Shown one piece after another: positions 1 through 13,800 of a DNA stretch of 64,000 nucleotides; the stretch's first letter is position 1, and each line of letters starts with the position of its first letter. The DNA is from Archivesica marissinica (lineage: Eukaryota; Mollusca; Bivalvia; Venerida; Vesicomyidae). The translations under genes and the position numbers were made by a program. Below the pieces are notes generated by a model. That model did not search any database. It had not been told where the DNA came from and saw only the letters and a list, made by a program, of their open reading frames with translations. The stretch covers positions 95,276,020-95,340,019 of the forward strand of contig CM026390.1 of NCBI GenBank assembly GCA_014843695.1, written 5' to 3'.

Positions 1-3000
1 CACTTTCGTTCCTTCAGTAACCATCAATTTATCGTGTTACTGTACATAATACACTTTCCTTCCTTCAGTAACCATCAATATATCGTGTTACTGTACATAA
101 TACACTTTCATTCCTTCAGTAACCATCAATATATCGTGTTACTGTACATAATACACTTTCGTTCCTTCAGTAACCATCAATTTATCGTGTTACTGTACAT
201 AATACACTTTCCTTCAGTAACCATCAATATGTCGTGTTGCTGTACATAATACACTTTCCTTCCTCCAGTAACCATCAATATATCGTGTTACTGTACATAA
301 TACACTTTCCTGCCTTCAATAACCATCAATCTATCGTGTTACTGTTCATAATACACTTTCCTTCAGTAACCATCAATCTATCGTGTTACTGTACATAATA
401 CACTTTCCCTCAGTAACCATCAATCTATCGTGTTACTGTACATAATACACCTTCCTTCAGTAACCATCAATATATCGTGTTGCTGTACATAATACACTTT
501 CCTTCCTCCAGTAACCATCAATATATCGTGTTACTGTACATAATACACTTTCCTTCCTTCAGTAACCATCAATATATCGTGTTACTGTACATAATACATT
601 TTCGTTCAGTAGCCATCAATCTATCGTGTTACTGTACATAATACACTTTCCTTCCTTCGGTTTCCATCAATATATCGTGTTACTGTACATAATACACTTT
701 CCTTCCTCCAGTAGCCATCAATCTATCGTGTTACTGTACATAATACACTTTCCTTCCTTCAGTAACCATCAATATATCGTGTTACTGTACATAATACACT
801 TTCGTTCAGTAACCATCAATATATCGTGTTGTTGTACATAACACACTTTCCTTCCTTCAGTAACCATCAATATATCGTGTTACGGTACATAATACACTTT
901 CGTTCAGTAACCATCAATCTATCGTGTTACTGTACATAATACACTTTCGTTCAGTAACCATCAATCTATCGTGTTACTGTACATAATACACTTTCCTTCC
1001 TTCAGTAACCATCAATATATCGTGTTACTGTACATAATACACTTTCCTTCAGTAACCATCAATATATCGTGTTACTGTACATAATACACTTTCCTTCCTT
1101 CAGTAACCATCAATCTATCGTGTTACTGTACATAATACACTTTCCTTCCTTCAGTAACCATCAATATATCGTGTTACTGTACATAATACACTTTCCTTCA
1201 GTAACCATCAATATATCGTGTTACTGTACATAATACACTTTCCTTCCTTCAGTAACCATCAATATATCGTGTTACTGTACATAATACACTTTCCTTCCTT
1301 CAGTAACCATCAATATATCGTGTTACTGTACATAATACACTTTCCTTCAGTAACCATCAATATATCGTGTTACTGTACATAATACACTTTCCCTCAGTAA
1401 CCATCAATATATCGTGTTACTGTACATAATACACTTTCCTTCAGTAACCATCAATATATCGTGTTACTGTACATAATACACTTTCCCTCAGTAACCATCA
1501 ATATATCGTGTTACTGTACATAATACACTTTCCCTCAGTAACCATCAATATATCGTGTTACTGTACATAATACACTTTCCCTCAGTAACCATCAATATAT
1601 CGTGTTACTGTACATAATACACTTTCCTTCAGTAACCATCAATATATCGTGTTACTGTACATAATACACTTTCCCTCAGTAACCATCAATATATCGTGTT
1701 ACTGTACATAATACACTTTCCTTCCTTCAGTAACCATCAATATATCGTGTTACTGTACATAATACACTTTCCTTCCTTCAGTAACCATCAATATATCGTG
1801 TTACTGTACATAATACACTTTCCCTCAGTAACCATCAATATATCGTGTTACTGTACATAATACACTTTCCTTCAGTAACCATCAATATATCGTGTTACTG
1901 TACATAATACACTTTCCTTCCTTCAGTAACCATCAATATATCGTGTTACTGTACATAATACACTTTCCTTCCTTCAGTAACCATCAATATATCGTGTTAC
2001 TGTACATAATACACTTTCCTTCCTTCAGTAACCATCAATCTATCGTGTTACTGTACATAATACACTTTCCTTCAGTAACCATCAATCTATCGTGTTACTG
2101 TACATAATACACTTTCCTTCCTTCAGTAACCATCAATATATCGTGTTACTGTACATAATACACTTTCCTTCCTTCAGTAACCATCAATATATCGTGTTAC
2201 TGTACATAATACACTTTCCTTCCTTCAGTAACCATCAATATATCGTGTTACTGTACATAATACACTTTCCTTCCTTCAGTAACCATCAATATATCGTGTT
2301 ACTGTACATAATACACTTTCCTTCAGTAACCATCAATATATCGTGTTACTGTACATAATACATTTTCCTTCAGTAACCATCAATATATCGTGTTACTGTA
2401 CATAATACACTTTCCTTCCTTCAGTAACCATCAATATATCGTGTTACTGTACATAATACACTTTCCTTCAGTAACCATCAATATATCGTGTTACTGTACA
2501 TAATACACTCCTTCAGTAACCATCAATATATCGTGTTACTGTACATAATACACTTTCCTTCCTTCAGTAACCATCAATATATCGTGTTACTGTACATAAT
2601 ACACTTTCCTTCCTTCAGTAACCATCAATATATCGTGTTACTGTACATAATACACTTTCGTTCAGTAACCATCAATCTATCGTGTTGTTGTACATAATAC
2701 ACTATCGTTCAGTAACCATCAATCTATCGTGTTACTGTACATAATACACTTTCGTTCAGTAACCATCAATATATCGTGTTACTGTACATAATACACTTTC
2801 CTTCCTTCAGTAACCATCAATCTATCGTGTTACTGTACATAATACACTTTCCTTCCTTCAGTAACCATCAATATATCGTGTTACTGTACATAATACACTT
2901 TCCTTCAGTAACCATCAATATATCGTGTTACTGTACATAATACACTTTCCCTCAGTAACCATCAATATATCGTGTTACTGTACATAATACACTTTCCTTC

Positions 3001-6000
3001 AGTAACCATCAATATATCGTGTTACTGTACATAATACACTTTCCCTCAGTAACCATCAATATATCGTGTTACTGTACATAATACACTTTCCTTCAGTAAC
3101 CATCAATATATCGTGTTACTGTACATAATACACTTTCCCTCAGTAACCATCAATATATCGTGTTACTGTACATAATACACTTTCCCTCAGTAACCATCAA
3201 TATATCGTGTTACTGTACATAATACACTTTCCCTCAGTAACCATCAATATATCGTGTTACTGTACATAATACACTTTCCTTCAGTAACCATCAATATATC
3301 GTGTTACTGTACATAATACACTTTCCCTCAGTAACCATCAATATATCGTGTTACTGTACATAATACACTTTCGTTCCTTCAGTAACCATCAATATATCGT
3401 GTTACTGTACATAATACACTTTCCTTCCTTCAGTAACCATCAATATATCGTGTTACTGTACATAATACACTTTCCCTCAGTAACCATCAATATATCGTGT
3501 TACTGTACATAATACACTTTCCTTCAGTAACCATCAATATATCGTGTTACTGTACATAATACACTTTCCTTCCTTCAGTAACCATCAATATATCGTGTTA
3601 CTGTACATAATACACTTTCCTTCCTTCAGTAACCATCAATATATCGTGTTACTGTACATAATACACTTTCCTTCCTTCAGTAACCATCAATCTATCGTGT
3701 TACTGTACATAATACACTTTCCTTCAGTAACCATCAATCTATCGTGTTACTGTACATAATACACTTTCCTTCCTCCAGTAACCATCAATCTATCGTGTTA
3801 CTGTACATAATACACTTTCCTTCCTTCAGTAACCATCAATATATCGTGTTACTGTACATAATACACTTTCCTTCCTCCAGTAACCATCAATATATCGTGT
3901 TACTGTACATACTACACTTTCCTTCCTTCAGTAACCATCAATATATCGTGTTACTGTACATAATACACTTTCGTTCAGTAACCATCAATATATCGTGTTA
4001 CTGTATATGATACATTTTCCTTCAGTAACCATCAATCTATCCTGTTACTGTACATACTACACTTTCCTTCCTTCAGTAACCATCAATATATCGTGTTACT
4101 GTACATAATACACTTTCGTTCAGTAACCATCAATATATCGTGTTACTGTACATAATACACTCCTTCAGTAACCATCAATATATCGTGTTACTGTACATAA
4201 TACACTTTCCTTCCTCCAGTAGCCATCAATATATCGTGTTACTGTACATAATACACTTTCCTTCCTTCAGTAACCATCAATATATCGTGTTACTGTACAT
4301 AATACACTTTCGTTCAGTAACCATCAATATATCGTGTTGTTGTACATAATACACTATCGTTCAGTAACCATCACTCTATCGTGTTACTGTACATAATACA
4401 CTTTCCTTCCTTCAGTAACCATCAATATATCGTGTTGTTGTACATAATACACTATCGTTCAGTAACCATCACTCTATCGTGTTACTGTACATAATACACT
4501 TTCCTTCAGTAACCATCAATCTATCGTGTTACTGTACATAATACACTTTCCTTCAGTAACCATCAATCTATCGTGTTACTGTACATAATACACTTTCCTT
4601 CCTCCAGTAACCATCAATATATCGTGTTACTGTACATAATACACTTTCCTTCCTTCAGTAACCATCAATATATCGTGTTACTGTACATAATACACTTTCC
4701 TTCCTCCAGTAACCATCAATATATCGTGTTACTGTACATAATACACTTTCCTTCCTTCAGTAACCATCAATATATCGTGTTACTGTACATAATACACTTT
4801 CCTTCAGTAACCATCAATATATCGTGTTACTGTACATAATACATTTTCCTTCAGTAACCATCAATATATCGTGTTACTGTACATAATACACTTTCCTTCC
4901 TTCAGTAACCATCAATATATCGTGTTACTGTACATAATACACTTTCGTTCAGTAACCATCAATATATCGTGTTACTGTACATAATACACTTTCCTTCCTT
5001 CAGTAACCATCAATATATCGTGTTACTGTACATAATACACTTTCCTTCCTTCAGTAACCATCAATATATCGTGTTACTGTACATAATACACTTTCCTTCC
5101 TTCAGTAACCATCAATATATCGTGTTACTGTACATAATACACTTTCCTTCAGTAACCATCAATATATCGTGTTACTGTACATAATACACTTTCCTTCCTT
5201 CAGTAACCATCAATATATCGTGTTACTGTACATAATACACTTTCCTTCCTTCAGTAACCATCAATATATCGTGTTACTGTACATAATACACTTTCCTTCC
5301 TTCAGTAACCATCAATATATCGTGTTACTGTACATAATACACTTTCCTTCCTTCAGTAACCACCAATTTATCGTGTTACTGTACATAATACACTTTCCTT
5401 CAGTAACCATCAATATATCGTGTTACTGTACATAATACACTTTCCTTCCTTCAGTAACCATCAATATATCGTGTTACTGTACATAATACACTTTCCTTCA
5501 GTAACCATCAATTTATCGTGTTACTGTACATAATACACTTTCCTTCAGTAACCATCAATATATCGTGTTACTGTACATAATACACTTTCCTTCAGTAACC
5601 ATCAATATATCGTGTTACTGTACATAATACACTTTCCTTCAGTAACCATCAATATATCGTGTTACTGTACATAATACACTTTCCTTCCTTCAGTAACCAC
5701 CAATTTATCTTGTTACTGTACATAATACACTTTCCTTCAGTAACCATCAATATATCGTGTTACTGTACATAATACACTTTCCTTCCTCCAGTAACCATCA
5801 ATATATCGTGTTTCTGTACATAATACACTTTCCTTCCTTCAGTAACCATCAATCTATCGTGTTGCTGTACATAATACACTTTCCTTCCTTCAGTAACCAT
5901 CAATCTATCGTGTTGTTGTACATAATACACTTTCCTTCCCTCAGTAACCATTAATCTATCCTGTTGTTGTACATAATACACTTTCCTTCCTCCAGTAACC

Positions 6001-6060
6001 ATTAATATATCCTGTTTTTGTACATAATACACTTTCGTTCCCTCAGTAACCATCAATGTA
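1..6060. repeat. 47/51-bp minisatellite upstream of E1 (about 120 copies, runs off the left edge)
   Basis: Units read CAGTAACCATCAATATATCG, then TGTTACTGTACATAATACAC, then a CT-rich end. The 51-bp form has TTCCTTCCTT and the 47-bp form lacks one TTCC. A block of units is duplicated at an offset of 1652 bases (1892-2697 against 3544-4349). The 51-bp units are 17 codons, which creates short spurious ORFs. The last, diverged unit is the acceptor of E1. Confidence 0.97.
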
Positions 6061-6092
6061 TCGTGAAACTGTACTAATTCACATTCTTTCAG

Positions 6093-6172
6093 ATGTTGGT
6101 ACATTCGATAACGATGCTGATGTTCTAAACGACGGGAAACATATCTTAAACGCAGTTGAACAAAACACTTTT
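6093..6172 (+). CDS. Polycystin-1-like, first exon in window (E1)
   Basis: Acceptor TTCTTTCAG ends at 6092 and donor GTAAGT starts at 6173. It reads VGTFDNDADVLNDGKHILNA and six more residues, phase 2 in and phase 0 out. The segment belongs to the region after the REJ module, rich in helix-forming residues. A preceding exon ending with one codon base must exist to the left of the window. The acceptor itself is the last, diverged copy of the 47/51-bp tandem repeat. Confidence 0.8.
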
Positions 6173-9100
6173 GTAAGTAGTATATTCATATAATCCGGTT
6201 GGATAATGTGTTATTTATTAGAAGATACTAAACTAAATAAAGACCAACAACTTATGTTATAATTCTAATGTACAATTTAATGAATATTGATCAAAATTGA
6301 TCATGTTATTTATTATAGTCCATTGAAAACACATATCGTTTGTTTCATTGTGTACATATAATATTAGAGTAGATCAGTTAATCGATGCACTATAGTCGAT
6401 ATCAGTTCACGGGTTTCTTTGTATATATATACCTTAGTCAGTTGTACATTCAACATATACAGACGGATATGTAGTCCAGTGGTAACACGCTGGACTGGTA
6501 ATCCAGGGATCGCAGGTTCGATCCCCCGTCTGACCCTAATAAAATTAACAGTCTTTCAGATGGGACGTAAAACCGAGGTCTCGTGTCGGTGCTTTACACC
6601 GTGCACGTAAAAGAACCAGAGGAGATTCTGGAATGGGTCTCTGTCTGTATCATGCACTATCCTCCAAAATCTAAAATAACTAATCTCTTCAGGAGGCGTC
6701 GCTCATATGGGCAACCGGTAGCGACGATAAATAAACGTAAAACACACACATTCAACATATATACATGGACTATCATACTATATTAACCCTTTCTCTCATA
6801 GAAGCACCTCTTAACGCCATTACCAATACGACATATATTGACAATGTAGTAGCCAAATCAATGTTCATACTAAAGGCCAGAATCTCATGTAGTCCAAGTA
6901 CGATCTATGGAGGTGGGATAGATATGGCGACTACTTATTAACTGCATGATAGCTAAATGACTGTCGTTCGTATGGAGATATAATAGTATATTAACCTAAA
7001 TCTCTATGAAGTCCCAGTAATATCTATGGATGTGGGATAGGTATGGCGACTACTTATTCACTGCATGACTGCTAAATGACTGTCATTTGTATGTAGATAT
7101 AATAGTATATTAGCCTAAATCTCTATGAAGGAAAGGGTTAAATGGCTGTCGTTTGTATGTAGATATAATAGTATAGTAACCTAAATCTCTATGTAGTCCC
7201 AGTAATATCTATGGATGTGGGATTTATATATGGCAACTACTTATTCACTGCATGATAGCTCAATGACTGTCATGTGTATGTAGATATAATAGTATATTAA
7301 CCTAAATCTCTATGAAGGAAAGGGTTAAATGGCTGTCGTTTATATGTAGCTATAATAGTATATTAACCTAAATCTCTATGAAGGAAAGGGTTAGACCTAC
7401 TTTCAACCACACACTTTGACACTTTGTATTATATAATGATTATCTCTTTGTAGGCGTCCTCAAACCTCGAGACTTGTACTGGAATTCAAAAGGATGTGGT
7501 GGCCATTCTTGCATCCAAAATACCTAAATCTCCTGAACCTAGAGTGCTAAAATCATCCAGCTTCGAAGCTAAAATCTTTAAAAACGATGCGAAGGCTTTG
7601 TTAAACCAATCTGTATCAAGCGGGGGATGCAATGTTGTCCTTCCACCGGACATGCTCTCTGGTGACGATCAGGAGGAACCGTTTATTCTGACAGTGAGTT
7701 CAACTTTATGTTTCAGATTTGCTATGTACCATCGAAATCTAAAATAGTTGATAAAACGGTTATTGTTACAGCGGCATGTCGTGAGCGACAATATATTACA
7801 ATATACACACGTGTAACCCGTGTTTGCGTGTATGAAGAACACTCGATATGGGAACACCGCTGGAGCCGTTGCGGTTGTGCCCTTAGGCAAGGCATTTAAA
7901 TTCCACATTGCTTCTTCTCTCTCCTTCATGGCGATGGAGTTCATCAGGAATGAGGTCTCGAGAGTGATTAATATAAGTTGTAAGAACTTGTTTCGCAATC
8001 GAGCTAAAATATATGTGCATAAACTAAGAACACTGAGATTATACTGTTACTGTCATTTTGCTTTCTTTCCCTAGTATAGTATATATCGCCTTGAAAGTGA
8101 CGGGGTGTCATTTGTAAACTTGCTTGGAATGGCGTAAAACAGTTTTATGTATAGTATCAAGCCTATTGTGTATCATGGTGTTCTTAAAAACCAAAAATAG
8201 TATATATAGCCTTGATAGTGACGGGGTGTCATTTGTAAACTTGCTTGGAATGGCGTAAATGTATAGTATAATATCAAGCCTATAATGTATCACGGTGTTC
8301 TTAAAAACCAAAACACGTTTTGTAGTTTTAAACCCGCAAACATGTGTGCATACCCCACGCGTCTGTGGTATAGGGTTATAAGAAATATCTTATGTTCAGA
8401 TAGCTTTGTCAATCGAATACATTCCACCATTTTTAGAATATTTTAGAAGATGATAATTTCATTTTTTGCTGAAATATGGACACGGCATACACATACAATC
8501 AATAGTTAATCAGTTCACCATTATTTGATCCGCTATATAACCATTTATTCGACCCGACTTGTGTAGCTGTACCCAAGTAGTGTGCGTATGTGGGGACGGA
8601 ACGAATTGACAGTGGATCATGCCCAGGGTTGAATTCATCAGAGAGCATAGACATAATTCATAAACAATGTTAACATGGTCTGCCGTTGCGATTTATCAAC
8701 CCCTCAGTCTACATACACAGTTCGGCATGGCAACAGGGTCTCATATAATACTTTATTTATTGGCATTTTCGGCATAAATAAATGCATATGGCCATTTCAA
8801 TATTTTATCTAAAATAACCACGGCATTAAAACATACATGTGTAACGTGTCGTGCGTGTGTATGGTTGGCTTAACGTGGGTGGGGTATTTCAATAATGTAC
8901 AAACCTGTAAAGCGAAATGAAACAGCTGAAAACGGAAGAAACTGCTAAATATGTGTAGTGTTGTTGTCATGTATCGGTCGATCTAGCTTAACACAGGTCA
9001 ATAACCCAGATGCTCGAACACTTATCCGATATAACTTGTAATCACGTGACTAAATACCACGTGACGTTCAACACGCCGCCATTTTGTGTGGGATAATAAG

Positions 9101-10793
9101 CCAGATACTTGTGATGTCACATGAAATCGATGTATTGCTGGGTGGTTATTATATATACTAAATATCATTAATCCACCTAATAATGTACACTTGTCAACAG
9201 AGCTAAGTACACACCCAGGAACTTGCTATTTATTTCGCAAAATAATGAAAGGAAACTTATTCAAATGGAAATAGCTTTTTTATTTTACAAATTGAACGCA
9301 AATAGCTATTTAATCAATTTCTAATTACAAAATGTATCTAATAATAGAAGAGTATTCAATAAAATCGCACTTGTCGTACTAGGACATGCCGGCGTCTGGC
9401 ATACCAATGGCACGACCGTGTTCTTGTAGCGTCATCTGCGCCATCTTGACAAAATATTTTTATGTCTTTTTTTTCGAAACCGGTATCTTAATTATACATG
9501 ACCTAAATGGAAGAGATTGCCACACCTGGGAACGATGCACGAGAAATCGGGTGTTTCGGCATTTTCGTTACGGCTCAGAGGGTTTGAGCACACAGGTCAT
9601 TTTTCCAATAGTTGAAGCAAAACTGACTCGAGACTAATATATTAAACACTTTTAATTGAATATAGATGGTTATTTCTTCAATGTCTAAAACTGTGTACTT
9701 AGCTCTGTTGACAAGTGTATACCACTGGGTGTTTACACATGTGTACATGCTAAATATACAACCTATCTATGACGTCAAGGTTGTGACAACAGCATCATCC
9801 GGAGCCCCTATAGAGGAAGGTTCTCCTGGGGACGCGTATTCCCGAACTCTGAGCATCACGCTGACACATACCGATGGCACACCAAAATCAGTGAATAACT
9901 TGAAAACAGCGCTGGAGTTGGTAATAGCGCGTGATCCTAATGCTCCTAGCGAAGACTTCTCGGCATTGCCATATGCAGAGCCGGTAATAGTGGAAGGGCG
10001 GGATGATTGCCTGTTCTATCATGAAGTACAGGTGATGGGTAACGGGTCTGCTCTAATCCTTAAGTTCAGGTAGGTCCTTGATTGCAACATTTTCATTTTG
10101 TCAATTCAAGTCGTGATAGCGCGCTGTGGTAGCGCGTTCTCTTCGATATGTGAAAGGCAAGGGAATCGAACCTAGCTGGAGCCGTTACGATTGTGCCTTT
10201 AGGCAAGGCATTTAAATTCCACATTGCCTCTTCTCTCTCCCTCGTGGCGATGGATTCCACCAGGAATGAGGTCTCGAGAGTGATTAATATAAGTTGTAAG
10301 AACTTATTTCGCAATCAAGCTAAATAAATTTGTATAAACTAAGGAGAGGAAGATATCCACCATGTACTCAGTAGTTACTAGTGTTCAACGATAGGCTAAA
10401 TAACACTTAAATCTGCTTTCACTTTGTGAGTTGTCATTATATACACATGTTTCATTGTATGTGTGTGTTTTATGTTTATTTATCGTCGTTACCGGTTGCC
10501 CATATGAGCGCCGCCTCCTGAAGAGATTAGTCGTTTTAGATTTTTGGAGGATAGTGCAATGATACAGACATATACCCATTCCAGAGTCTCCGCTGGTTCT
10601 TTTACGTGCACGGTGTACAACACTGACACGAGACCTCGTTTAAAGTCTCATCTGAAAGACTGTTAATTTTATTAGGGTCAGACGGGGGATCGAGCCTGCG
10701 ATCCCTGGTGTTACCACTGGACTACAGATCCGTCGGTGAAATTGTATTATTTCATGCATTAATTTGTAGCGGGACTTCTCGTTAAATAAAGGC

Positions 10794-10842
<49 letters not shown>

Positions 10843-13800
10843 AATAATCTTTTGTATGCTAATTACTTGTAAACTGTTTTACACGATTTAATGTGATTTA
10901 TATATATATTGTAATGTTAACTAAGTTATTTAACGGTTTCATCGATTATTGTTTCAAGGCCAACAAATATCTCCGAGGAAAACCAGCTGCTGGTTTTAGT
11001 AAATTACATTGAGTATCCCACCCTGGACTGGGGCAGAACTAGAGTGAAGGAAGTTTGTTCCATTCCATCAAAAACAAGTGACACAGGTTTGTAATTATTT
11101 CATATAATCACACTATCAAATGTGAATGGTTGAATTCCATGTACCGTCTCACCCTTCTAACCTATCACGGTCGCTGTTCTACGTGACTGCGAACCCTTGT
11201 CCACCATGTTTATATTATACTCACACGCCGACAAAGAAAGTGTGTACTTGGTTAGAGGAAAATTATATACTTATATTCACACATAAAACAGTGTTCTGAT
11301 AATTATCAAATTTCAATTAAAAGTAAAACACCGTGTAGCCAATACATGTTTACACATTTTGATACTAAATTTGCCTATTTATTGCTTCAATATATAAGTA
11401 TACAATTTTACCTCTAAACAAGTGCACACTTTCTTTTTTTGTGTGAGTATAGTATAATGGCAATGTCGCTACACCAACAAATAATTTGTTAGCTTTAGCC
11501 AGAATAATAAATGAACATTTTATTGCCACTATGTAAGATGGTACGGTGGTCGCCAGATCGGACAGATGGGTTTTCTCCGGGTACTCCGGTTTCCTTCCAC
11601 ACGAATGACCACATTTACGCTTTCATCCGCGCCAACGAGAGTGATTAATATAAGTTGTTAGAAATTGCTTCGCAATCGTTGTGAAATAAATAAAGTTTAA
11701 ACTTTAAACAAACCGTACATAGCAACAGTTTTCATCTTGAGAAGATGTTTTCAATAGTCTAATACAATTTTATTGCATTTCCCCCCTACATTACATTACA
11801 ATTATACACGCAATGAAATGTGTAGAAAACGATATGAAATTAGGATTAAGATTTATTATTATTGCTGTATACGATTTAATCTGGGCAAAAAGTAAATGGA
11901 TTGGGCTGCAAGTTATGACAACAGTATTTACAGCCCTTCCCATTACACCAAACTAAATTAACAATGTTGGGTGAACAAATTCTGCTATGATAATTATATG
12001 ATAATATCTTTATTTCGTAATAAACCATTTCTGGCCCATGAACACAGCATCAATACTAAACATTACAACCTGAAACATGTATGGTAATATGGTGACGGGC
12101 ACTAATCTCAACAAAGTATCAATACAAAACATTACAAAGTGAAACATGTATGGTAATATGGTGACGGACACTAATCTCAACAAAGTATCAATACAAAACA
12201 TTACAAAGTGAAACATGTATGGTAATATGGTGACGGACACTAATCTCAACAAAGCTACAATACAAAACATTACAAAGTGAAACATGTATGGTAATATGGT
12301 GACGGACACTAATCTCAACAAAGTATCAATACAAAACATTACACAGTGAAACATGTATGGTAATATGGTGACGGGCACTAATCTCAACTACCAATTATGG
12401 GAGAGACATACATTCTTATAAACAAAAACAACGCACACAAAAGAGCAAAAACAACAACAACAATTGAGTATTAATCATTGAAAACAATATTAACTATTTA
12501 GTAGATCTGTTTAGATATTGACAAATGATCTACGACGTTCAAATGCTTTAAAAACGTATACAGATCATTTCCGAACTGCATTTTCATTTTATAATTGCAT
12601 TAACTTAGCAAATTTAACCATATTAGGTATACGCCAATATTATTTCTTGATGTAAAGTGTTCTGGAATCAGTATAAAGTGAGCATTATGAGTTATGTATG
12701 ATCTGATGTAACAAGCAAAACTATTACATATAAATATGTAATAGAAGGACGATTGAAAACTCACTCTGCATAATACACACTCGGATAGTGTATTGAGTGA
12801 ATGTATATAAATATGTAGTTGAAGGACGATTGAAAACTCACTCCTCATAATACACACTCGGATAGTGTATTGAGTGAATGTATATAAATAATAAAGTGGA
12901 TAATTTAGTAATTAATGCAAACATGTTGACAATAGCATGAAACCCTGTCCAGCATGATAGTATATAGTATATCCACATCCGCGAATCATACGGGAACCAA
13001 TTATTGTTGCAGAACTACGTAAATAGATATATAGGTAAATATGCCATTTCTGGATTCCAGCTCAAGCCTGTATGTATATGCGCACACCAGTGAAAGCTTG
13101 GAACTAGTTTCCTGAAAATAATAGGACAATTTTAATACCTTTAATACGAATACATAGCAATAATTCTTATCACATTAATTCCCATTCGTCCAGAAAATAC
13201 GAGATATATGTTTTCAATATAAACTGATGACACATTAATTAGTAGTGTACTTATTAAAGGGTTTTATGGAAGCGACACAGAAGAGGACCCTTACACGTGT
13301 TTTATTGATTCTGATATTATATCGACTAATACTGGTACCTGGCGGATTGGTGTCAGACAATTGCTGGCCACTGAGCTTAATACATACGAGAGAATCACTG
13401 ACCTACCAAGAGATAATCCCGCTGAATGGATCGAAAACAAGCAGTTTAACCAGGACTACCAATTCTCTGCCACTGAAGTTTCGTGTTCATACACGACAGA
13501 CGGAAGTTCTATTAGACGCACCGATGGTGTTAAAGTGTGTATATTTTAGCTTTTAGCTTTCATTTCAATCCACTTGTATTTATTGTGTACATAATTATTT
13601 GTAGTAAATTATGTTATATAATGTCGAATAAATATGCTTAACCAGAGTGTGTATATTAATATGTTATATTATTGTATATTGTAGTGTTTTAACTTATAAT
13701 CTGATTACATATTTAATATCTGGCAATAATTCGTTGGGTAATACTATTGGAACTATACTAGAGGACATAGAAAACGCACACTTCAGATAAGTGTGTTATT

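Noticed and set aside
1..6060. Possible CRISPR array because of regular repeats
   Set aside because: Units are directly adjacent without unique spacers, and the sequence is a eukaryotic intron.
6480..6540. Functional tRNA-Thr gene
   Set aside because: The tRNA-like part is followed by a SINE body found in several copies, and the acceptor stem is not well formed; it is a SINE head.
9386..9637. ORF of 83 codons as a transposase remnant
   Set aside because: Inside the TA-flanked element but with no recognisable transposase motif.
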